NCBI GenBank assembly: GCA_021784615.1
Contig: JAJYHU010000424.1
Coordinates: 1-5,031, forward strand
From: Acidobacteriota bacterium
GTDB lineage: Bacteria; Acidobacteriota; Terriglobia; UBA7540
Length of the DNA stretch: 5,031 nucleotides
Reading direction: 5' to 3'
This document shows, piece by piece, positions 1 through 5,031 of this stretch; the first letter of the stretch is position 1, and each line of letters begins with the position of its first letter. The position numbers and the translations under genes were made by a program. The notes below the pieces were generated by a model. The model saw nothing but the letters and a program-made list of their open reading frames with translations. It ran no database searches and was not told the DNA's origin.

Positions 1-858
1 AAGATCCTCGCGGAACTTGCCTTCCCGCATCAGTTGATCCAGATTTCGATTGGTCGCGGCGATAATGCGGGCGTCCACTTTGATGGGGTCCGTGCCCCCG
101 ACACGGAGGATCTCGCGCTCCTGAAGAGCCCGCAGAATCTTGGCCTGCAAGGCCAGGCTGGTGTCGCCGATTTCATCGAGGAACAAGGTGGAGTGGCTGG
201 CTTTCTCAAACAGTCCTTTCTTTTGTTGATGGGCGTCGGTAAAAGCGCCCTTTTCGTGGCCGAAAAGTTCGCTTTCAAGCAAAGTTTCGGTGAGCGCTGC
301 ACAATTGACCGCCAGGAACGGCTGGTCATGCCGCGGACTGTGCTTGTGAATTTCCCGTGCAACCAGTTCCTTGCCGGTTCCGCTTTCACCGAGGATCAGG
401 ATGGTGTGAACTGAGGGCGCCACCTTCACAATCATTCGGACCATCTCCTTGACGGCGGGGGAATTTCCAAGGATGGTCCGCTTCAGGGCGGCCAGGCGAT
501 TGAGCGCGTCGTTGACGACTTCCAAAAGCCTCGCGCGGTCCACGGGCTTTTCCAGATATTGGTAGACTCCCCGCCGGGTGGCGTCGATCGCCGATTCGAT
601 GGAAGGATAACCCGTTATGAGGACCACGGCGACGGTGGGGTCGGCCCGCACAATTTCGGTGAGCAACTGGATGCCGTTGATTCCGGTCAGGTTGAGATCG
701 GTGAGGACCAGGTCGAAGCGCTTCTGTGCAACAAGGTTGAGAGCCGCCTCAGCGCTGGGAGCGGTGACCGCCTCGTAACCTTCGTCCTGGAGGATGTCCC
801 GGTAGATTTCCCGCTGCCGCTTCTCGTCATCAACAACCAGAACTGATCCTTCAGGCAT
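1..858 (-). CDS. NtrC-family sigma-54-dependent response regulator (C-terminus off the left edge)
   Basis: Cytoplasmic two-component regulator that uses ATP hydrolysis to remodel sigma-54 RNA polymerase at promoters. The visible 286 codons begin MPEGSVLVVDDE and run open to the window edge. Residues 5-118 are a receiver domain: acidic pair D10/D11, phospho-acceptor D54 (LVLTDLNLTG), T82 and K104 (the K of EKP). Residues 129-286 are the AAA+ domain: Walker A GESGTGKE at 157-164, the sigma-54 contact loop GAFTDA at 204-209 (GAFTGA is the classic form), and Walker B LFLDEIGD at 225-232. The last visible residues, FREDL, normally precede the YYR arginine-finger segment. The rest of the AAA+ domain and the expected Fis-type helix-turn-helix are missing because the window ends. 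The ATG lies 12 bases after the kinase stop and has a GAGGA ribosome binding site. The family call is very secure. The regulon cannot be read here, so no specific name is given. Confidence 0.96.
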   Translation of the reverse strand, partial: MPEGSVLVVDDEKRQREIYRDILQDEGYEAVTAPSAEAALNLVAQKRFDLVLTDLNLTGINGIQLLTEIVRADPTVAVVLITGYPSIESAIDATRRGVYQYLEKPVDRARLLEVVNDALNRLAALKRTILGNSPAVKEMVRMIVKVAPSVHTILILGESGTGKELVAREIHKHSPRHDQPFLAVNCAALTETLLESELFGHEKGAFTDAHQQKKGLFEKASHSTLFLDEIGDTSLALQAKILRALQEREILRVGGTDPIKVDARIIAATNRNLDQLMREGKFREDL

Positions 859-867
859 GGATGCTAA

Positions 868-872
868 TCCTC
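868..872 (-). promoter_or_regulatory. Ribosome binding site of the response regulator, overlapping the kinase stop codon
   Basis: On the minus strand the sequence reads TGAGGATTAGCATCC and then ATG. GAGGA is 9 bases from the start and shares bases with the kinase TGA (873-871). This fixes the regulator start at 858. It also suggests translational coupling, since ribosomes terminating on the kinase would uncover or re-use this site. Confidence 0.75.
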
Positions 873-2424
873 AGGCAATACTCGAACTGGCGACAGCCGG
901 TGGGTTGGTCACCGAGACGTCCGGGAGGGGCAATTCGACAATCAACGTAGTGCCAGGCGTATTCTCATTGGAAATAGAAACGCGACCGCCGTGATCCTCA
1001 ACAATCTTCCGGGTAATGGCTAAGCCCAGGCCGAAACCCGTCGCCTTGGTGGAAAAATAAGGGGCAAAGACCTTTTCTTGATCGTCTTGTGGAATGCCGG
1101 GCCCCGTATCGCGAAAGCGCATTTCAAGATGCCCGCCGCCCCCGTTATTGGATATCCTTCTTGCTGTGATCTGGATATCTCCGCCTTGCGGCATAGCTTG
1201 CACACAGTTGGTCAGAATGTTGAGGAAGCAGGTCTTCAACTGCGCAGCATCTGCCTGAAGGGCGGGCAGGTCTGTAGGCAAATGGGCCACAATTCGGATA
1301 TGTTGCTGGCATGCCTGATTTTCGACCACGCTCACAGCCTGTCCGACGATGGTCTCAATGTCGCACGGCACAAGCTGAGGTTCGGTAGGCCTTCCGACCA
1401 CCAGAAAATCGCTGACCAGGTGGTTCAGGCGCGTAATTTCTTCCTTCATATTGGCGAGGCTGGTGCTCAATTCGCGCCCCGGTGTTTCATTCAGAATCGA
1501 GCGTTTTGCCCTGATCTGATCGATGCTCAGGTTAAGAAAGTTTAGTGAGTTGCGCACCTCATGCGCCACAGTAGCGGCAAAATGGCCCAGCAAAGAAGAC
1601 TTCTCGGCTTCATTCAGCCGCTTCTGAAGCTTTCGGGTCTCGCGTAGCCTTTCTACCATTTGATTGAATGTTTGAGCCAGGCGTCCCATCTCATCCCTGC
1701 TGCCTGTTGTCGGCAGAGACACGTAGAGATTGTCCTGGGCCACCTGATTCGCCCCTTCCACCAGCAAATCAATCGGCTTGGTAAAACGGAAGGCCAGATA
1801 AACCACTGCAAACATTCCTGTCAGCATCGTGCCCAGAATCCAGGCCAGCCAGAGCAAATAGACATGGTTCAGCATGGAACCCACTTCATCCATCTCCCCG
1901 CCCACCTGCACGTATCCCACAACTTTCTCTCCCTGGATGATGGGGAACTTGATGTCATAGTGCTGCTGCCCGGCGCCGGCGCCGACGTCGGCATCGATGT
2001 CTCGCAACTGGGCGGTAATCTGGATGGGCCCTTCCGTCCTTCGGTGCCGTCGCCTGCTCAGCTTGACCCGCTTGCCCACTTGTTTGGGATTGGTGCTGGC
2101 CACCACTTCTCCGGTGGGTGAAATAACATTGATCGAGGAAAGGCCGGCGCCTTTAAGCGCGCTTAGGTATTCGCTGAGAGCCAGTTTTCGATTAACTTTG
2201 GAAGGGACGCTCGCCTGAGTCAATTGGATGATTTCCAAAAGGTCTGAGGTTTGGCCGGCCACGTAAGCCTTGATGCGGCGGTTGTGCTGCACGTAGGCCA
2301 CCATCAAAATGGCGCTCGTGCTTGCAGTGATCAGGAACATCACCAGCGCCAGCCGGGTGCGGAATCGGAGGCTCAGGATGCGTTTATTCAATACCTGCCT
2401 CGCGGAGCTTGTCGCGCGACTCAT
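871..2424 (-). CDS. Membrane-bound sensor histidine kinase, NtrB-like catalytic core
   Basis: Inner-membrane sensor kinase that probably phosphorylates the NtrC-type regulator encoded just downstream. As drawn it has 517 residues. A basic N-terminus leads into transmembrane helix 1 (about 25-45). An extracytoplasmic region (46-187) resembles a single Cache/PDC fold, with SINVISPTGEVVASTNP and the strand pair YDIKFPI/VVGYVQVGG. Transmembrane helix 2 is about 188-212. A HAMP linker (213-266, with P217 and DEMGRLAQTFN at 244-254) and a short coiled coil (260-280) lead to the HisKA domain with phospho-acceptor H288 (HEVRNSLN). The HATPase domain has an N box N402/N406, a G1 box DTGPG at 439-443, F box FAPYFSTK at 453-460 and G2 box GFGLG at 463-467. 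All catalytic motifs are intact. Odd points are an arginine-rich stretch (118-129) and a glycine/alanine stretch (145-152) in the sensor region. A TTG at 2391-2389 with a better ribosome binding site would give 506 residues. The ligand is unknown. Confidence 0.95.
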   Translation of the reverse strand: MSRATSSARQVLNKRILSLRFRTRLALVMFLITASTSAILMVAYVQHNRRIKAYVAGQTSDLLEIIQLTQASVPSKVNRKLALSEYLSALKGAGLSSINVISPTGEVVASTNPKQVGKRVKLSRRRHRRTEGPIQITAQLRDIDADVGAGAGQQHYDIKFPIIQGEKVVGYVQVGGEMDEVGSMLNHVYLLWLAWILGTMLTGMFAVVYLAFRFTKPIDLLVEGANQVAQDNLYVSLPTTGSRDEMGRLAQTFNQMVERLRETRKLQKRLNEAEKSSLLGHFAATVAHEVRNSLNFLNLSIDQIRAKRSILNETPGRELSTSLANMKEEITRLNHLVSDFLVVGRPTEPQLVPCDIETIVGQAVSVVENQACQQHIRIVAHLPTDLPALQADAAQLKTCFLNILTNCVQAMPQGGDIQITARRISNNGGGGHLEMRFRDTGPGIPQDDQEKVFAPYFSTKATGFGLGLAITRKIVEDHGGRVSISNENTPGTTLIVELPLPDVSVTNPPAVASSSIA

Positions 2425-2432
2425 TCAATCCG

Positions 2433-2461
2433 ATTCTAGCTGAACGCCTGGGAGCGGTCAA
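2433..2461 (-). promoter_or_regulatory. Predicted sigma-70-type promoter of the kinase-regulator operon
   Basis: Reading the minus strand, TTGACC (2461-2456) is followed by a 17-base spacer and TAGAAT (2438-2433). Each hexamer differs from consensus at one position and the spacing is ideal. Transcription would be expected to start near 2426-2425, one or two bases before the annotated kinase ATG at 2424. The two-gene operon therefore appears to be transcribed by the housekeeping sigma factor. The call rests on sequence match alone. Confidence 0.6.
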
Positions 2462-2595
2462 CGAAGCCTAACCCTCTCCTGCTGGTTAAGAGGCGCAAAC
2501 AATACGTCCATGGCTTTGAGGAACTTCCTACCAGCACCAGCTTGGGCCGTGAACCTTAGCAACTTTACTGCCTGCCGAGTAATCTAACCAAAACA

Positions 2596-2602
2596 GGGGA
2601 GG
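2596..2602 (+). promoter_or_regulatory. Strong ribosome binding site of the small membrane protein
   Basis: GGGGAGG lies 8 bases before the ATG at 2611, an ideal spacing. It picks this ATG over the in-frame GTG at 2602, which overlaps the site itself. It is also the best evidence that the small gene is really translated. Confidence 0.7.
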
Positions 2603-2610
2603 TGGCTGCC

Positions 2611-2877
2611 ATGGCCTGGAGCTTATTTATCGGGCTGCTTAAGCTGATACTGGCGGGTACCATTCTTTTATACGCGGTACTTGTTTTAATAGCCTTGAGA
2701 ACCGCTGGAACCCCATTGAAACTTGACTGGACCGACCCGCCCATCTCCGTAGAGCGACTCTTGGTTTGGCTTGGCGTTAAAGGTGTTAGAGCAGTTTTAC
2801 ATGCATTAAAAGCAATGCTGGACGTTCTTGAAGACGCTTCTGCCGATGTTGGAGAATGGTTGCTGCATCATCGATGA
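2611..2877 (+). CDS. Small single-pass membrane protein, function unknown
   Basis: I do not recognise this 88-residue protein. Residues 3-29 form one strongly hydrophobic helix (WSLFIGLLKLILAGTILLYA, continuing VLVLIAL), with only K11 as a charge. A short polar, proline-containing segment follows (LKLDWTDPPIS, 36-46). Residues 46-88 look like a long amphipathic helix with alternating basic (K57, R60, K67) and acidic (D71, E74, D75, D79, E82) faces, ending LLHHR. There is no lipobox and no clear signal peptidase site, so a membrane anchor with a helical tail is the simplest reading. Evidence for coding is the strong ribosome binding site and the coherent membrane-helix design. Composition is visibly more AT-rich than the flanking genes (for example the run around 2660-2695). 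It points the same way as dprA, 233 bases upstream, and may or may not share its transcript. It could be a lineage-restricted gene. Confidence 0.65.
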   Translation: MAWSLFIGLLKLILAGTILLYAVLVLIALRTAGTPLKLDWTDPPISVERLLVWLGVKGVRAVLHALKAMLDVLEDASADVGEWLLHHR

Positions 2878-3110
2878 TGGACAAGCTAATGCATTCATTC
2901 TATGTGAGATAGGGATGCTTCTGCCAGGCGGCTCAGCCTTTAATCCTTTTATCCCGGCATGTGGTGAAAACTCAACAATTTTTAAAAGGGCTTGCGTTTT
3001 GCCTGCGGGTTCTGCGATTTTAGTGTGGCTGACGCCCGCGTACCGCTGGCTGGATTGGAGCCGTTTCAGGGATCAGCAAATTCAAGGGGAAATTGAACTC
3101 GAAAGGTTCC
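2878..3110 (+). other. Non-coding leader upstream of dprA
   Basis: This 233-base gap contains no convincing gene. It is locally AT-rich (2938-2990). A weak promoter candidate is TGGACA (2878-2883), 17 bases, TATGTG (2901-2906): the -35 is good and the -10 poor. A short hairpin AGGC/GCCT around 2927-2940 is followed by TTTAATCCTTTT and could act as a weak terminator for the small gene. Neither is strong. I see no riboswitch I can name. Confidence 0.4.
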
Positions 3111-4244
3111 ATGGACGAGGGGATCGAATTCTGGGTAGGTCTCACTCGTGTTGAGGGATTGGGGGTTCGGGGCGCTCACAAGCTGATTGCCCACTTTGGC
3201 TCACCGCAGGCGGCCTACATGGCTTCCTTGACGGAGCTTGAAGCTTCTGGACTTCCGGCGGCCGTCTGCCAGGCGGTTTTCACTCAGACGGGGCTAAAAG
3301 AAGCCGAAAGGGAGATTAAGGAGGTTGCAAAGGCCGATTGCCAGTTGCTGGCCTATTCGAGCGAGGCGTATCCGCCCATCCTTAAGCAGATTGCCGATCC
3401 GCCCTTGTTTCTATATGTTCGCGGGGATGTCCGGGTGCTCAGCGAGCACTCGCTGGCGGTGGTTGGCTCGCGGCGCCCTTCAGCCTATGGATTGCAAGTG
3501 GCGCGGCGTCTTGCCCATGACCTTGCGGAGCGACGCCTAGTGATCGTCAGCGGTCTTGCGCGAGGGATCGACTCTGCCGCCCATCACGGCGCGCTTGAGG
3601 CCAAGGGAAAGACCATTGCAGTTCAAGGGCGCGGCATGGATGCTGTCTACCCTGCAGAAAACAAGCGGCTGGCGGAAAAGATCGCGGAATCGGGGGCGGT
3701 TGTTTCAGAATTCCCGCTGGGCACCAGCCCTACTCCGGAAAATTTCCCGATTCGAAATCGGATCATCAGCGGCTTGTCTTTGGGTGTATTGGTTGTTGAA
3801 GCCAGCGAATACAGCGGTTCGCTGATTACGGCGCGCGTGGCCGCTGAGCAGAACCGCGAAGTGTTTGCTGTGCCCGGCAACATCACGACAGCGCAAAGCT
3901 TTGGCCCGAATCACCTGATTAAGCAGGGAGCCAAATTGGTCGATCAATGGATGGACATCGTTGAAGAGTTTCCTCCGGAGGTCCGGATGCAACTTCTTCC
4001 ATCGGGTGAGGCTCTTGATGCGGGGCAGGCCGCTCCGGGGCCGGGCGAACTGTTCGAGCGTTCCTTAACTGCGGAACAGAAAGCGGTTTTTGAAGCTTTG
4101 CGCGTAGATGAGGCGCTTTTCATCGATGCGATTCTGGGCTCGGTGGCGCTCCCCCAAAACCAGGTTCTACAGGTCTTGCTGGAACTCGAGATGAACGGGC
4201 TGATCCGGCAGTTGCCCGGCAAGAACTTCATTCGTAAGCTATGA
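3111..4244 (+). CDS. dprA: DNA-processing protein DprA (Smf)
   Basis: Cytoplasmic protein that binds incoming single-stranded DNA and loads RecA during natural transformation; it is also widespread in species not known to be competent. From the ATG at 3111 it has 377 residues, a normal full length. Residues 5-60 are a helix-hairpin-helix/SAM-like N-terminus (VEGLGVRGAHKLIAHFGSP). Residues 85-290 are the Rossmann-like core with VVGSRRPSAYG (117-127), SGLARGIDSAAH (147-158), NFPIRNRIISGLS (211-223) and SGSLITA (235-241). Residues about 312-377 are the C-terminal winged-helix domain. Start choice is uncertain. ATG 3111 has only GAAAGG 4 bases upstream, and an in-frame TTG at 3093 would add 6 residues but has AAGGGGA only 2 bases upstream. 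Homology normally begins near FWVGLTRVEG, which favours the ATG. One oddity is VQGRGMD (171-177), where VLGTGLD-like sequence is usual. topA follows 83 bases later. Confidence 0.97.
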   Translation: MDEGIEFWVGLTRVEGLGVRGAHKLIAHFGSPQAAYMASLTELEASGLPAAVCQAVFTQTGLKEAEREIKEVAKADCQLLAYSSEAYPPILKQIADPPLFLYVRGDVRVLSEHSLAVVGSRRPSAYGLQVARRLAHDLAERRLVIVSGLARGIDSAAHHGALEAKGKTIAVQGRGMDAVYPAENKRLAEKIAESGAVVSEFPLGTSPTPENFPIRNRIISGLSLGVLVVEASEYSGSLITARVAAEQNREVFAVPGNITTAQSFGPNHLIKQGAKLVDQWMDIVEEFPPEVRMQLLPSGEALDAGQAAPGPGELFERSLTAEQKAVFEALRVDEALFIDAILGSVALPQNQVLQVLLELEMNGLIRQLPGKNFIRKL

Positions 4245-4247
4245 TGA

Positions 4248-4269
4248 GGAGCTGAGAAACTCAGCCTCC
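4248..4269 (+). other. Hairpin between dprA and topA
   Basis: GCTGAG (4251-4256) pairs with CTCAGC (4260-4265) around an AAA loop. The stem extends by GGA/TCC (4248-4250 with 4267-4269) across a single bulged C at 4266, giving nine pairs. No U-tract follows on the plus strand (AAATGGAG comes next), so it is not a typical intrinsic terminator. It may stabilise the dprA message end, attenuate read-through into topA, or be incidental. Confidence 0.4.
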
Positions 4270-4315
4270 AAATGGAGCAAGGAAAAACGGATCAACAGGT
4301 TCTCGGTCTGTTTCC

Positions 4316-4319
4316 AGGG
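4316..4319 (+). promoter_or_regulatory. Ribosome binding site of topA
   Basis: AGGG lies 8 bases before the ATG at 4328. It is modest in strength but correctly spaced, and it agrees with the conserved protein N-terminus MAKSLVIVESPAKAKTI. Confidence 0.55.
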
Positions 4320-4327
4320 TCTTAAGT

Positions 4328-5031
4328 ATGGCTAAATCGCTTGTTATCGTCGAATCACCGGCCAAGGCCAAGACGATTAACCGGTATCTCGGTTCCGGTT
4401 ACACTGTCAAGGCTTCAATGGGTCACGTCATGGATCTCCCCAAAAAGGAATTGGGCGTTGATCTCGAAAACAATTTCAAACCGAAGTACATCGTCATCCC
4501 CAATAAGAAGGAGACGATCCAGGCGTTGAAATCCGCCGCGAAAGGTACCGATTCGATCTATCTGGCCGCGGACCCTGACCGCGAAGGGGAAGCAATCTGC
4601 GCGCATCTGCGCGAGTTGCTGGATTCGAAAAAGACAAAGTTCTATCGAGTGCTTTTTAATGAGATCACGCGTGAGGCCATCCATGACGCCTTCAATCATC
4701 CCCAGGAGATTGATGCTCGCCTGGTTGACGCCCAGCAGGCGCGGCGCGTGCTCGACCGCCTGGTCGGATACCAGGTAAGCCCCTTGCTGTGGGACAAGGT
4801 TAAGCGGGGGATATCCGCCGGGCGAGTGCAGACGGTTGCTTTGCGGCTGATTGCCGAACGCGAACGGGAAATCCAGGCCTTCAAGAAGAAGGAATACTGG
4901 ACCATCGGCGCCAAGCTCAACGGAAAGAATCCTCCGCCCTTTGAAGCCCGCCTGATCAAGTTCCAGGGGAAAGATCTGGAGATTCCGGACCAGGCGGCGG
5001 CGGATCAACACCGAACAGCGCTTGAGAAGGC
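4328..5031 (+). CDS. topA: DNA topoisomerase I (type IA), N-terminal part; runs off the right edge
   Basis: Relaxes negatively supercoiled DNA by cutting and passing one strand, acting on the chromosome behind transcription and replication. The visible 234 codons begin MAKSLVIVESPAKAKTI, the hallmark topoisomerase I start. The Toprim domain spans about 3-113, with metal-binding E9 and the D82-P-D84-R-E86 acidic cluster (LAADPDREGEA). The segment DARLVDAQQARRVLDRLVGY (129-148) and ISAGRVQTVALRLI (162-175) belong to the following TopA core. The sequence stays open to the window end in the region after EYWTIGAKL. The catalytic tyrosine, expected near residue 300, and any C-terminal zinc or topoisomerase repeat domains lie outside. 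It follows dprA in the same direction after 83 bases with no clear terminator, so co-transcription is likely, although a promoter of its own cannot be excluded. Confidence 0.97.
   Translation, partial: MAKSLVIVESPAKAKTINRYLGSGYTVKASMGHVMDLPKKELGVDLENNFKPKYIVIPNKKETIQALKSAAKGTDSIYLAADPDREGEAICAHLRELLDSKKTKFYRVLFNEITREAIHDAFNHPQEIDARLVDAQQARRVLDRLVGYQVSPLLWDKVKRGISAGRVQTVALRLIAEREREIQAFKKKEYWTIGAKLNGKNPPPFEARLIKFQGKDLEIPDQAAADQHRTALEK

Larger units (their letters stand above)
2425..2610. other. Divergent intergenic region between the kinase and the small membrane protein gene
   Basis: These 186 bases separate the leftward two-component operon from the rightward genes. The left end holds the kinase promoter. 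For the rightward direction only a weak candidate is visible: TTGGGC at 2542-2547, 16 bases, TTTACT at 2564-2569. Its geometry would suit the gene starting at 2611, but the match is poor. A 7-base inverted pair, TGCTGGT (2480-2486) and ACCAGCA (2530-2536), could be an operator half-site pair or chance. I see no RNA gene or mobile element end. Confidence 0.5.

Noticed and set aside
34..846. Plus-strand open frames at 34-414 and 559-846
   Set aside because: Both lie opposite the response regulator, whose receiver and AAA+ motifs are unmistakable. The plus-strand translations show no domain logic.
1078..1545. 155-codon open frame on the plus strand, opposite the kinase
   Set aside because: It is antisense to conserved HisKA/HATPase sequence, has no ribosome binding site and no recognisable protein features. 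The same applies to the plus-strand frames at 1660-2121, 1997-2218 and 2251-2439.
2510..2587. 25-codon micro-frame (MALRNFLPAPAWAVN...) upstream of the small membrane gene, like a leader peptide
   Set aside because: The only purine-rich site (GAGG at 2490-2493) is 16 bases from the ATG, which is too far. There is no run of regulatory codons and no paired attenuator stems.
3047..3062. Possible sigma-54 promoter (GG, ten bases, GC) upstream of dprA
   Set aside because: The GG-N10-GC spacing is met and the -24 side starts TGGC, but the -12 side lacks TTGC. A match this loose is expected by chance, so I do not link dprA to the neighbouring activator.
2828..3154. 108-codon open frame spanning the small gene end, the gap and the dprA start
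   Set aside because: It begins at a TTG without a ribosome binding site, overlaps real genes at both ends, and its translation resembles no coherent protein.
3325..4231. Open frames inside dprA on both strands (for example 3325-3540 and 3556-3825 plus, 3647-3992 and 3944-4231 minus)
   Set aside because: They are out-of-frame shadows of the strongly conserved DprA coding sequence.
4415..5011. 198-codon minus-strand open frame opposite topA
   Set aside because: It is the complement of conserved Toprim and TopA core sequence. Long antisense frames are common opposite GC-rich genes.
1..5031. CRISPR array, tRNA/rRNA gene, insertion sequence ends, phage or defence genes
   Set aside because: I found no regularly spaced repeats, no cloverleaf-like sequence, no transposase and no terminal inverted repeats. 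The gene set is housekeeping plus one two-component pair.

Overview
This 5,031-base window looks like ordinary chromosome from a moderately GC-rich, Gram-negative-type bacterium. An Acidobacteriota-like source is my best guess. The basis is the style of the NtrC/NtrB-type two-component pair and a DprA whose Rossmann-domain end reads SFGPNHLIKQGAKLV, next to topA. This is inference from protein style; there is no rRNA or marker comparison.

The layout is two divergent blocks. On the minus strand, reading leftward from about 2424, is a two-component operon. It holds a complete membrane-bound sensor histidine kinase (871-2424), then after 12 bases an NtrC-type sigma-54 activator response regulator (1-858). 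The regulator's last part, including its DNA-binding domain, lies beyond the left edge. A well-formed sigma-70-type promoter (2433-2461) sits almost on top of the kinase ATG, so the start is either nearly leaderless or an internal TTG with its own ribosome binding site. On signal, the kinase should autophosphorylate on His288 and pass the phosphate to Asp54 of the regulator. The regulator would then drive sigma-54 promoters. No convincing sigma-54 site lies in this window, so the targets are elsewhere.

On the plus strand are three genes: a small 88-residue single-pass membrane protein of unknown function (2611-2877), dprA/smf (3111-4244), and the start of topA (4328 to the right edge, 234 codons). 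DprA loads RecA on incoming single-stranded DNA during natural transformation. TopA relaxes negative supercoils. Their adjacency is a widespread bacterial arrangement that probably reflects co-transcription rather than a shared pathway. A hairpin without a U-tract lies between them.

The non-coding stretches are 2425-2610 (divergent promoter region), 2878-3110 (leader before dprA) and 4245-4327. I see no mobile element, CRISPR array, tRNA, rRNA or long repeat. I did not find a new multi-gene system. The points worth a second look are the small membrane protein, the kinase start and promoter arrangement, the GAFTDA variant in the activator, and a basic/glycine low-complexity insert in the kinase sensor domain.
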